From an uncultured Actinomycetes bacterium (GTDB lineage: Bacteria > Actinomycetota > Thermoleophilia > Gaiellales > F1-60-MAGs149): DNA of 13,838 bases. The stretch's first letter is position 1; each line of letters starts with the position of its first letter. A model generated the notes under the pieces. That model did no database searches, was not told where the DNA came from, and saw only the letters and a program-made list of their open reading frames with translations. Where the stretch lies: assembly GCA_903873565.1 (NCBI GenBank), contig CAIQOY010000044.1:1-13838 (forward strand), given 5' to 3'. Shown here in pieces: positions 6,970-13,823 of this stretch. The position numbers and the translations under genes are program-made.

Positions 6970-8203
6970 CGATGCCGGGCACCGCCTCGCGCAGCAGGTC
7001 GTGGAAGTGCCCGACCGCGTTCTCGTTGTCGTTGAGGACGCCGCGCGTGTACGTCAGCGACTCGAGGCCGGCCTGCACGCCGTCGCAGAGCACGACGTCC
7101 TCGTCCATGACCTCGCTGTTGATCACGCTGTTGAGCCGGCGGGCGACGCGGTCGCGGACGCCCTCGGACGGCGAGCGGAAGACCATGAACAGGGTCCGCG
7201 TGCGGCGCACGCCATCGGGGTGCATCTGCCAGATGTCGATCGAGTCCGGGTAGATGTCGATGAACTGGGCGGGCCAGAGGTGGATGTAGGTCCACTGCTC
7301 GCGCAGCTCCTCCGGGAACTCCGGCATCGGGCGCTGCAGCCGCTGGTAGAGGCGCTCCACCAGGTCGCGTGAGGGGTTGTCCCGCAGCGGCCCGTCGATC
7401 CAGGCCGCGCGGCGGTGCAGCGTCGCCTTGTACTTGGGGTAGTCGAGCAGGCGCAGCAGCCCCGGGTGCCCGATCGGCACGTGGTAGCCCTCGAGGTAGT
7501 TGTCGGCGAGGGTCTTCCAGTTGTGGTCGTACGAGACCCACATGCGGCTCGTCTCCGCGGCCGGGACCAGCGCGCGCGCATCGTCGAGGCGGCGCGAGCG
7601 GATGACGTCCGGGAGGCCGCGCATGATCTCCCGCGGCTGCCAGTCGCGCGCCGTCACCGGCACCAGGCGCTCGATGCCGAGCCCCTCGAAGCGCTCCGCG
7701 ATGTCCCCGAACCACTCGCGCAGCGGCTCCGCAGCGGGGTCCATGTTCACGAACACGAGCCCGCCCAGCGTGTCGACCCGGAACTCGGGCAGCCGCACCG
7801 CGTCGCGGTCGAAGTCCTCCCCGAAGCCCCGCCCCTCGGGCATCGCGGCGAGCGTGCCGTCCAGGCGGTAGGTCCAGCCATGGTACGGGCAGCGCAGCAC
7901 CTTCCCGCACGAGCCGCTGCCCGTGGCCAGCTGGGCGGCGCGGTGGCGGCAGACGTTCGAGAAGGCCCGCAGCGCGCCCGTCTCGTCGCGGACCACGACC
8001 ACCGGCTCGCCGGCGATCGACCCGGCGGCGAAGTCGCCCGGCTCGCGCACCTCGGAGACGTGCCCGATCGCGATCCACGCCTTCGCGAACACCTCGCGCC
8101 GCTCGCGCTCGAGGATCGCGGGATCCGCGTAGGCGTGCGCGTGCAGGGTCAGCGGCGCGCCGCCGGAGCGGGTCGGGCGTGCCCGGCGGCGGGTGGCGCT
8201 CAC
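6956..8203 (-). CDS. Rieske non-haem iron oxygenase, alpha (catalytic) subunit
   Basis: This 415-residue protein has an N-terminal Rieske domain (about 40-150) with Cys85-x-His87 and Cys105-x2-His108, separated by 17 residues, which bind a 2Fe-2S cluster. The catalytic domain follows, with NWKTLADNYLEGYHVPIGHP at 228-247: His241 and His246 bind the mononuclear iron, and an acidic residue in MDEDVVLCDGVQ (probably Asp369) is the third ligand. Glu238 takes the place of the Asp that bridges the two iron centres in naphthalene dioxygenase, as in carnitine-monooxygenase-type enzymes. It should insert oxygen into, or demethylate, an unknown substrate using electrons from a reductase not in the window. 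A stretch of about 25 residues (197-221) between the domains looks longer than usual. The GTG start at 8203 shares GTGA with the tetR stop, with GAGGAG eight bases upstream; the longer frame reaching 8482 is read-through in tetR. Confidence 0.95.
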   Translation of the reverse strand: MSATRRRARPTRSGGAPLTLHAHAYADPAILERERREVFAKAWIAIGHVSEVREPGDFAAGSIAGEPVVVVRDETGALRAFSNVCRHRAAQLATGSGSCGKVLRCPYHGWTYRLDGTLAAMPEGRGFGEDFDRDAVRLPEFRVDTLGGLVFVNMDPAAEPLREWFGDIAERFEGLGIERLVPVTARDWQPREIMRGLPDVIRSRRLDDARALVPAAETSRMWVSYDHNWKTLADNYLEGYHVPIGHPGLLRLLDYPKYKATLHRRAAWIDGPLRDNPSRDLVERLYQRLQRPMPEFPEELREQWTYIHLWPAQFIDIYPDSIDIWQMHPDGVRRTRTLFMVFRSPSEGVRDRVARRLNSVINSEVMDEDVVLCDGVQAGLESLTYTRGVLNDNENAVGHFHDLLREAVPGIDDGP

Positions 8204-8817
8204 GCCCCGAGCTCCTCGACGAGGACCGCGGCGAGCAGCCGCTGCGCCTCGGCGCGCGGCACGGAGTCGATCAGCACGTGCTCGCCCAGCCCGTCCACGA
8301 ACGCGGTCAGGCGCAGCGCGAGCTCGGCCGCATCGCGCTCGGCGGGCAGCCGCCCGGCGGCCTGCGCCTCGCCGATCAGCTCGGCGATGGCGCCGACCCA
8401 GCGCAGCGACCGCTCGACGACGCTGGCGCGGATCGCGGCGTCGAACAGCGCGAGCCGCTGCATCTCCGCCCAGATCACCCATCCGTCCCGCACCTCGGGA
8501 TCGTCGTCGAGCTGGTGGCCCAGCTGGTCGCGGATCCGCTCGACCGGGTCGGCGATCAGGGCCAGACGCGCCTCGGTGGCCACCGCGGCGCGCCGGTCGT
8601 GGAGGTCGAAGGCGAGGCGGATCAGCTCCTCGCGGGTGTCGAAGTAGTAGTGCAGCAGCGCGCTCGAGACCCCGGCCTCGCGCGCCACGGCGGCCATGCG
8701 CAGCCCGTCCACGCCGTCGCGCGCGATCACGCGGGCGGCGGCCGTCAGGATCTCGCCCCGGCGGTCGTCGCCCACCGGCGCGCGCGACGGAGCCACGCTG
8801 ACTGTGCGGTCAGTCAC
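8200..8817 (-). CDS. TetR-family transcriptional regulator
   Basis: A 205-residue product if started at the GTG at 8817. The N-terminal helix-turn-helix (about 19-66) reads RRGEILTAAARVIARDGVDG, then REAGVSSALLHYYFDTREEL, the classic TetR DNA-binding pattern. The rest is a helical ligand-binding/dimer domain. Four in-frame starts exist: TTG 8853, GTG 8817, GTG 8796 and GTG 8775. GTG 8817 is preferred because a TACGCT hexamer ends six bases before it and there is no Shine-Dalgarno, matching a leaderless transcript. GTG 8796 is a fair alternative, since the inverted repeat would then lie just upstream of the coding region. As first gene of the Rieske/acyl-CoA operon it probably represses its own transcript and is released by the substrate or an acyl-CoA derivative; that is inference from family and position. 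Confidence 0.93.
   Translation of the reverse strand: MTDRTVSVAPSRAPVGDDRRGEILTAAARVIARDGVDGLRMAAVAREAGVSSALLHYYFDTREELIRLAFDLHDRRAAVATEARLALIADPVERIRDQLGHQLDDDPEVRDGWVIWAEMQRLALFDAAIRASVVERSLRWVGAIAELIGEAQAAGRLPAERDAAELALRLTAFVDGLGEHVLIDSVPRAEAQRLLAAVLVEELGA
8212..8217 (-). promoter_or_regulatory. Ribosome binding site (GAGGAG) for the Rieske oxygenase
   Basis: GAGGAG lies eight bases before the GTG at 8203, ideal spacing. It decides the start: it places translation at the GTGA overlap with tetR and rules out the longer in-frame extension inside tetR. Confidence 0.8.
8799..8816 (-). promoter_or_regulatory. Candidate TetR operator (18-bp inverted repeat)
   Basis: TGACTG and CAGTCA form perfect 6-bp arms separated by six bases (8799-8804 and 8811-8816). 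Size and symmetry suit a TetR dimer. The repeat begins one base after the proposed transcription start at 8817, so a bound repressor would block the operon promoter. I did not see a second copy near the flavin oxidoreductase promoter. It lies within the first tetR codons if GTG 8817 is the start. Confidence 0.5.
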
Positions 8818-8823
8818 CCGTGC

Positions 8824-8853
8824 AGCGTACCGAAGCGGCGCCTGTCCCGCCAA
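8824..8853 (-). promoter_or_regulatory. Candidate promoter of the tetR-Rieske-acyl-CoA operon
   Basis: The minus strand has TTGGCG (8853-8848, 4 of 6 matches to TTGACA), an 18-base spacer and TACGCT (8829-8824, a TANNNT -10). The -10 ends six bases before GTG 8817, which predicts transcription starting at the first base of the start codon. The proposed operator lies immediately downstream. This fits an autoregulated, leaderless promoter, but no expression data are available. Confidence 0.5.
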
Positions 8854-8859
8854 CGCGGG
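8846..8859 (-). terminator. Short GC hairpin after the TPR gene, possible weak terminator
   Basis: A 5-bp perfect stem (CCCGC with GCGGG) with a 4-base loop lies directly after the TAG stop of the TPR gene at 8860. It has no T-tract and overlaps the -35 region of the next promoter, so it may only partly end transcription of the MoxR unit. Confidence 0.3.
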
Positions 8860-9213
8860 CTACGACACGCCGGCCAGCGCCCGCGCGTAGGCGGGGTCGC
8901 CCGGCCGCAGCCACGTGGCCAGCCGGTAGCTGCCGCGGGCCGCGTCGAGCTCGCCGACGCCCTCCAGCGCCCGCCCCTGCAGGTAGTAGGCGTAGTGGTC
9001 GTTGGGCGCCGCCTCGACGGCCGCGTTGGCCTCGGGGAGCGCGTCCCGGAAGCGGCGCGCGCGCAGGTACGCGATGGCCAGCATCTCGCGGATCGAGCCG
9101 CTGGCCGGCGAGCGATCGCGGGCCGCCTCCAGGGGCGGGATCGCCGCCAGGTACTCCCCCGCGTCGAGGTGCGAGCGGGCCTGGGCGTAGAGCTCGTACA
9201 CGCCGCCGTCCAC
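8860..9213 (-). CDS. Small TPR-repeat protein
   Basis: The 117-residue protein is almost entirely three tetratricopeptide-like repeats, at about residues 4-37, 38-71 and 72-105. Each has the expected pattern of small and large hydrophobic residues, for example LAIAYLRARRFRDALPEA and LQGRALEGVGELDAARGSYR, and ends near a Pro in the loop. No signal peptide or membrane segment is seen, so it is probably a cytoplasmic protein-binding scaffold. The GTG at 9213 is nine bases after the transglutaminase stop, with AGGGGG about 12 bases upstream; GTG 9201 is a shorter alternative. As last gene of the MoxR unit it may bind one of the partner proteins, perhaps the cytoplasmic tail of the transglutaminase, but this is inferred only from position. 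Confidence 0.8.
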   Translation of the reverse strand: MDGGVYELYAQARSHLDAGEYLAAIPPLEAARDRSPASGSIREMLAIAYLRARRFRDALPEANAAVEAAPNDHYAYYLQGRALEGVGELDAARGSYRLATWLRPGDPAYARALAGVS

Positions 9214-9222
9214 GCCCCGAGT

Positions 9223-11757
9223 CTACCCCCTGCGGCGCCGGGGTCCGCGGCGCGGGCGCACGGCGCCCCGCACCCGCTCGCGGCGATCGAGGCGGTCGCG
9301 CACGCGGTTGACCGCCACGCGCGTCTCGCGCCGCGCCTCGCGCAGGGCCGCCCCCGCCTCCTCCGGAGGCGCGTAGCGGGCCCGCTCCAGCGCGTCCGCC
9401 CAGCGCCCCGGGTCGACGCCGTAGGTCCGCTGCAGGGCGCGGGCGACCTCGGCCGCCGACGCGGCGCCCGGCACCGCCCCCTGGTCGGCCAGCCAGCCCG
9501 CCAGCACGTCCCGCAGGGCGACCGCCCCCGCGCCCGGATCCTCGATGGCGAAGGCCGTCGCATCGCGACGGCGCTTCGGCAGCCAGAGGGCGGGGCCGGC
9601 GGCCGCGATCGCCGCGGCGACGAGCCCCAGGATCACCGCCCGGCGTCCCCAGCCCGCGGACTCTCCCGCCCCCGCCGCGGTGCCGTCGACCGCGCCCGTG
9701 CCACCGCGGTTCGGGCCGTTCGGCCCGCCGGGGCGGTCGCCGGGGCCCACCAGGCCGGCCAGCGCGCCCGCCGCGACGCCGGCCGCGCTCTGCGGGAAGA
9801 CCGGCGACGTGCTGGAGGTCGAGAGCGGCAGGGAGCGCGTCGGCGTCGGCTCGAAGGCCACCCAGCCCGCGTAGGGGAAGCGCACCTCGACCCAGGCGTG
9901 CGCGTCGCGGTTGGTGATGATGCGGCGATCGCCGTCCTCCTCGCCCTGCGTGAAGCCCACGGCCACGCGCGCGGGGATCCCGTTCAGGCGCAGGAGCGCC
10001 GCCATCGCCCCCGCGAAGTACTGGCAGTGCCCGCGCCGCGCGGACGACAGCAGGAAGGTCGGCAGCGGCCCGGCCGGGTTGCCCGACGCGTAGCTGGCGG
10101 TCTCGTCGTACTCGAACTCCCGCTGGAACCAGTCCTCGAGCAGCACCGCGGCCTGGTAGGGCGTCTGCGCGGCCTGCACGACCGGCCGCGTCGCGCGGTA
10201 CGCGCTGCGCCACCCGGCCAGCGCGCCGGCGTTGACGCCGCCCTCGGCGATGGCCCCGGCGAGGATCCGCTCGACCTCCGCCTCTCGGTCCGGGACGCCG
10301 AACGCGGGCAGGGCCACGCCTGCGACCGAGATCAGCGCGGCGGGCGGCGGCGGCGCGCCGCTGAGCCCGTCGGAGCGCGGCGGGCGGCTCGCGTCGAGGG
10401 CCTCCTGCCCGAAGGGCCCCGGCTGCTCCTGCTCCGCCCGCTCGTCGGCCCCCTCGCTCCACGGCGCCGCCTGGTCCTCGTCGGCGTTGCGGCCGACGGT
10501 CGGGTCCCCGGCCAGCTCCTGCGCGATCGCCACGGCGGGATCCGTCGGCGCGCCGAGGACGTCCCGGTCGAGCAGCTCCGGGGTGATCGGGACCGTGACC
10601 GTCTCGGCCGCGTAGCGGGCGCCGACGGGCAGCGGCGAGCGCAGGCGCACGACGCCCTCCTGCGTCACGGTGACCGGCCGCGCCGCGTCCTCGAGGCCGC
10701 GCACCGCGATGGTGCCGCCCGGCAGGGGGAGCTCCTCGGTCTGCAGCGCCACGTTGCGGATCTCGACGTCGCGCACCGCGCGCTCCCCGATCCGCGCCGC
10801 CTGCGGCAGCGCGGACGCCGGCAGCGGGAAGTCCGGTCCGTCGACGGCGCGCGCGGCGACGCCCGCGCTGCGCCAGCGGGCGCCGTCGAAGCCCTCGAGG
10901 ACGCCGACCCGGAGGTAGCCGATGTCGCGGCCCTCGACCTCGAGCACGGTCACCTCCTCGCCCGCGAAGTCGAGGGACTGCAGCGACTGGTCCCACACGA
11001 ACCCGACCGTGACCGGGTCCGGCTCCTCGATCGTCCAGTCCTGCCACGCCCAGGCCCCGGACCCGACCGCGAGCGGCCCGGCCAGCGCCAGGAGCGCGGC
11101 GACCCCGAGCAGGCCGCCCGACCAGAGCGCGGCCACCGGGGCGCGGCCGCGCCCCTCGCCCCCGACCAGCGCGAGCAGGGCGATCCCGAGCGCGGCGAGC
11201 CCGACGCCGTACGCCCAGACCGGCTCGAGGCCGAGGAACAGGCTGGCCACGGCGGTGGCGGTGGCCACGGCGAGGATGGCCGGCACGGGCGAGCGGTAGG
11301 CGATCAGGGCGATGGCGGCCGCGACGGCGAGCAGCAGGCCCACGAGGCGCATCACGGCGACGGCGTCCGGCTCCGCCGCGGCCTCGGCCGGGTACAGGAC
11401 CTGCACCCATGCGCGGGCGATCTCGCCGAGCGCCAGCCCGGACTCCCGCAGGTAGCCCGCCGAGCCGAGGTAGCCGTCGGGGCCGCCGACGTCCTCCTGC
11501 AGGGGCCAGCGGCCCGTGCGCAGGCCGACCACCGCCAGCACGGCGGCGAGCAGCGCCACGGCGGCGGCGCTGATCCGCGGCAGCCCGGCGGGGGCGAGCC
11601 GGACGAGCCAGGCCACGGCCAGCACGGCGGCGATCGCGACCACGATCCCCGGCCACGGCTCCGCGGGCTCCAGCATGCGCCGCAGCTGCCCGGCGATCGC
11701 GAGCGCGCAGAGCGCCGCCAGGGCGGTGACGAGGACGGACGCGGCGCGCCCCCTCAT
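9223..11757 (-). CDS. Membrane-anchored transglutaminase-like protein (TgpA/DUF3488 type)
   Basis: An 844-residue protein with about seven hydrophobic segments near the N-terminus (roughly 5-25, 36-55, 62-79, 135-155, 158-176, 180-199, 210-232), a large extracytoplasmic region, one further membrane segment (about 705-725) and a cytoplasmic basic tail. The transglutaminase-like core has Cys578 in RRGHCQYFAGAM, His620 in NRDAHAWVEV and, at the usual Asp position, Glu636 in GWVAFEPTP. The tail (735-830) resembles a DUF4129-type domain, with many Arg at the end. Such proteins are thought to act on envelope peptides or proteins by thiol chemistry, either as transamidases or peptidases; the substrate here is unknown. 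A proline/Gly-rich low-complexity stretch (about 670-700) links the core to the last membrane segment. The ATG shares ATGA with the DUF58 stop, and the protein would be inserted next to the DUF58/MoxR pair. Confidence 0.92.
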   Translation of the reverse strand: MRGRAASVLVTALAALCALAIAGQLRRMLEPAEPWPGIVVAIAAVLAVAWLVRLAPAGLPRISAAAVALLAAVLAVVGLRTGRWPLQEDVGGPDGYLGSAGYLRESGLALGEIARAWVQVLYPAEAAAEPDAVAVMRLVGLLLAVAAAIALIAYRSPVPAILAVATATAVASLFLGLEPVWAYGVGLAALGIALLALVGGEGRGRAPVAALWSGGLLGVAALLALAGPLAVGSGAWAWQDWTIEEPDPVTVGFVWDQSLQSLDFAGEEVTVLEVEGRDIGYLRVGVLEGFDGARWRSAGVAARAVDGPDFPLPASALPQAARIGERAVRDVEIRNVALQTEELPLPGGTIAVRGLEDAARPVTVTQEGVVRLRSPLPVGARYAAETVTVPITPELLDRDVLGAPTDPAVAIAQELAGDPTVGRNADEDQAAPWSEGADERAEQEQPGPFGQEALDASRPPRSDGLSGAPPPPAALISVAGVALPAFGVPDREAEVERILAGAIAEGGVNAGALAGWRSAYRATRPVVQAAQTPYQAAVLLEDWFQREFEYDETASYASGNPAGPLPTFLLSSARRGHCQYFAGAMAALLRLNGIPARVAVGFTQGEEDGDRRIITNRDAHAWVEVRFPYAGWVAFEPTPTRSLPLSTSSTSPVFPQSAAGVAAGALAGLVGPGDRPGGPNGPNRGGTGAVDGTAAGAGESAGWGRRAVILGLVAAAIAAAGPALWLPKRRRDATAFAIEDPGAGAVALRDVLAGWLADQGAVPGAASAAEVARALQRTYGVDPGRWADALERARYAPPEEAGAALREARRETRVAVNRVRDRLDRRERVRGAVRPRRGPRRRRG

Positions 11758-12845
11758 GCCGACGCCACCGCCTCGGGCTCCGGCGCGGCGCGCGGCGGCT
11801 CCGCCCCCACGGCGACGACCTCGACCGGGCAGCGGCGCGCGGCGCGGTCCGCCCACGCGGCCAGCCCGTCGGTCGGGGTCGCGGTGACCACGATGATCGT
11901 GCGCGCCGCCAGCGCATCCGGGCAGCGCGCGAGGCGCGTCCCGAGGTCCTCGGTCCGATCCGCGGCGGCGCCGGACAGGGCGTCGAGCGCGAGCGCGCGC
12001 GCCGGGGAGGTGCCGTCCAGGACGACCCGCTCGCGCCGGGCGCCCTCGACGGCGAGGACGGCCGCCGCCTCCGCCCGGGCCAGGGACTGCGCCAGGGCCG
12101 CGGCGCGGCGCAGCGCGGCGTCGATCCGCTCCGGCGCCACGTCGGCCCCGACCCAGCCCGGATCCGCGACGACCAGGATCTCCACCCGGCCCGAGTCCTC
12201 GAGCTCGCGCACCATCAGCTCGCCGGTGCGGGCCGACGTCTTCCAGTCGACGCGGCGCAGGGACTCGCCGGGCTGATGCTCGCGGATGCCGTGGAGGTCG
12301 AAGCCGACCGCGCGCACCCGCACGCCGTGCCGTCGCCCGTCGCCGCCCGTGCCGCCGCGGCCGTCCGCCTCCGCGAGCCCCGCGTCGAGCCACACGATCG
12401 CCTCGCCGCGGACGGCCGCCGGGCGCTCCACGGCGGCGAGGCCGAGGGGATCGGCGATGCGGACGCGGGCGGGGCCGAGGGCGTAGCGCCCGCGCCGACC
12501 GGCGATGCCGGCCGCCTCGCCCTGCGCCGACCCGTCCCGCCGCCGCAGGGCGACGGCGACCGGGCGGCCGAGCAGCTCGAGGTCGAGGCGCGCGTCGCGG
12601 GGCAGGCGCCCGTGGACCGCGAGCCGGCAGGACCACGGCCGCCCCTCGACGGGGCGCGGCGGGCTCAGGCGCGCCTCCAGCCGGAGGTCGGCCGAGCGGT
12701 GGCGCAGGCACCACGCGACGGCGGCCGCGACGGCGACGAGGAGCGCGATCGCGAGGACGCCGAGGACCGGTGCACCGAAGCCCCGGGCGGCGATGTACAG
12801 CCCGGCCCCGCAGGCGAGGACGACCCATCCGCGGGCGGTCGGCAT
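11754..12845 (-). CDS. DUF58-domain protein
   Basis: A 363-residue protein with two N-terminal hydrophobic segments (about 6-22 and 26-46) that probably anchor it in the membrane, a beta-rich middle region (about 50-160), and the DUF58 signature at 188-219, with GIREHQPGESLRRVDWKTSA and then ELMVRELEDS. The following segment (about 220-345) has the VEILVVADPG and TIIVVTAT strands of a von Willebrand factor A-like fold, as in many DUF58 proteins; a clear MIDAS motif is not evident. DUF58 proteins are usual partners of MoxR ATPases and the transglutaminase that follows. The ATG at 12845 is two bases after the MoxR stop, and no Shine-Dalgarno is seen, so translation is probably coupled. Its molecular function is not established. 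Confidence 0.9.
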   Translation of the reverse strand: MPTARGWVVLACGAGLYIAARGFGAPVLGVLAIALLVAVAAAVAWCLRHRSADLRLEARLSPPRPVEGRPWSCRLAVHGRLPRDARLDLELLGRPVAVALRRRDGSAQGEAAGIAGRRGRYALGPARVRIADPLGLAAVERPAAVRGEAIVWLDAGLAEADGRGGTGGDGRRHGVRVRAVGFDLHGIREHQPGESLRRVDWKTSARTGELMVRELEDSGRVEILVVADPGWVGADVAPERIDAALRRAAALAQSLARAEAAAVLAVEGARRERVVLDGTSPARALALDALSGAAADRTEDLGTRLARCPDALAARTIIVVTATPTDGLAAWADRAARRCPVEVVAVGAEPPRAAPEPEAVASA

Positions 12846-12847
12846 GG

Positions 12848-13810
12848 CTACAGCGGCAGCGGTGTGCGGGCGACGATGTCGGCGATCACGTCCGCCGGGG
12901 CGGCGCCGGCGGCGCGCGCATCCGCGGACGGCACCACGCGGTGGGCGAGGACGCGCGGCGCGACCTGCCCGACGTCCTCCGGGGTCACGTACGCGCGACC
13001 CGTCAGGAAGGCGCGGGCGCGGGCCATGCGCATCATCACCACGCCGGCGCGCGGGCTGGCCCCGAGCGACAGGCGCGCATCGTCGCGGGTGCGCCCGAGG
13101 ATCCCGACCGCGTACTCGTTGACCGCCGACTCCACGTGGAGGTCCCGCGCCAGCCGGATCGCGGAGCGCAGCTCCTCCACGTCGGCCACCGGGGCGATCG
13201 CGGCGACGGGATCGCCGGCCGCATGCTCCGCCAGGAGCCGCACCTCGTCCTCGCGCGAGGGGTAGCCGAGCGACAGCAGCATCGCGAAGCGGTCGAGCTG
13301 CGCCTCGGGCAGCGGGAACGTGCCCTCGAACTCGATCGGGTTCTGGGTCGCGATGACCATGAACGGCGCCGCGATCGGGTGGCTCGTGCCGTCCACCGTC
13401 ACCTGCCGCTCCTGCATCGCCTCGAGCAGCGCCGCCTGCGTCTTGGGCGACGCGCGGTTGGCCTCGTCGACGAGCAGCAGGTTCGTGAAGATCGGCCCCG
13501 GCCGGAAGCGGAACTCGTGGTCGCGCTGGTCGAACACCTCGACGCCGGTGATGTCCCCCGGCAGGAGGTCCGGCGTGCACTGGACGCGCGCGAAGTCGAC
13601 GCCGACGGACCGGGCGAGCGCGCGCGCGAGCACCGTCTTGCCGACGCCGGGGACGTCCTCCACGAGCACGTGGCCCTCGCCGACGAGCGCGGTCAGCAGG
13701 TCGGCGATCAGCCCGGGCGGCGTGCGCACGGCCCGATCCACCTCGTCGTGGACGCGCTGCAGCGCGCCCATCGCCCGCTCCGCCGCGAGATCGGTCTGCC
13801 CGCCGGCCAT
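12848..13810 (-). CDS. MoxR-family AAA+ ATPase
   Basis: This 320-residue protein is a complete MoxR ATPase. Walker A is DVPGVGKT at 52-59 (Lys58, Thr59), Walker B is LLLVDEANR at 111-119 (Asp115, Glu116), sensor 1 is ATQNP at 154-158, and EAQLDRF at 169-175 holds the likely arginine finger Arg174; SLGASPRAG near residue 272 lies in the sensor 2 region. MoxR ATPases work as hexameric chaperones that help fold or insert metal or cofactor into partner proteins, usually with a neighbouring VWA or DUF58 protein. The ATG at 13810 is preferred because the N-terminal helix is typical in length and TAGACT lies seven bases upstream. It is the first gene of the four-gene unit; its full upstream region is outside the window. 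Confidence 0.96.
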   Translation of the reverse strand: MAGGQTDLAAERAMGALQRVHDEVDRAVRTPPGLIADLLTALVGEGHVLVEDVPGVGKTVLARALARSVGVDFARVQCTPDLLPGDITGVEVFDQRDHEFRFRPGPIFTNLLLVDEANRASPKTQAALLEAMQERQVTVDGTSHPIAAPFMVIATQNPIEFEGTFPLPEAQLDRFAMLLSLGYPSREDEVRLLAEHAAGDPVAAIAPVADVEELRSAIRLARDLHVESAVNEYAVGILGRTRDDARLSLGASPRAGVVMMRMARARAFLTGRAYVTPEDVGQVAPRVLAHRVVPSADARAAGAAPADVIADIVARTPLPL

Positions 13811-13817
13811 CGTGCTG

Positions 13818-13823
13818 AGTCTA
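13818..13823 (-). promoter_or_regulatory. Candidate -10 element (TAGACT) of a leaderless promoter for moxR
   Basis: TAGACT matches TANNNT and ends seven bases before the ATG at 13810, so transcription would begin on or one base before the start codon. No Shine-Dalgarno is present in the 28 bases visible upstream. The -35 region lies beyond the window edge. Confidence 0.4.

Noticed and set aside
6956..8203. Naming the Rieske protein as carnitine monooxygenase or stachydrine demethylase
   Set aside because: Only the bridging Glu and the general NYLEGYH motif support that subgroup; overall similarity cannot be measured here and no partner reductase is visible.
8204..8482. N-terminal extension of the Rieske protein up to 8482
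   Set aside because: The extension lies in another frame of tetR and reads as low-complexity Arg/Ala. The GTG at 8203 has an ideal GAGGAG and a GTGA overlap, and the conserved Rieske alpha sequence begins just after it.
8818..8853. TTG at 8853 as the tetR start
   Set aside because: It would place coding sequence over the candidate -35/-10 and adds 12 residues not typical of the TetR N-terminus; no Shine-Dalgarno supports it.
8179..12276. A 1365-codon open frame on the plus strand opposite tetR, the TPR, transglutaminase and DUF58 genes
   Set aside because: It is open because the G/C-rich third positions of the true genes remove stops from the opposite frame. Its product is Arg/Gly/Asp-rich low-complexity sequence with no recognisable domain, and all opposite-strand genes have clear families.
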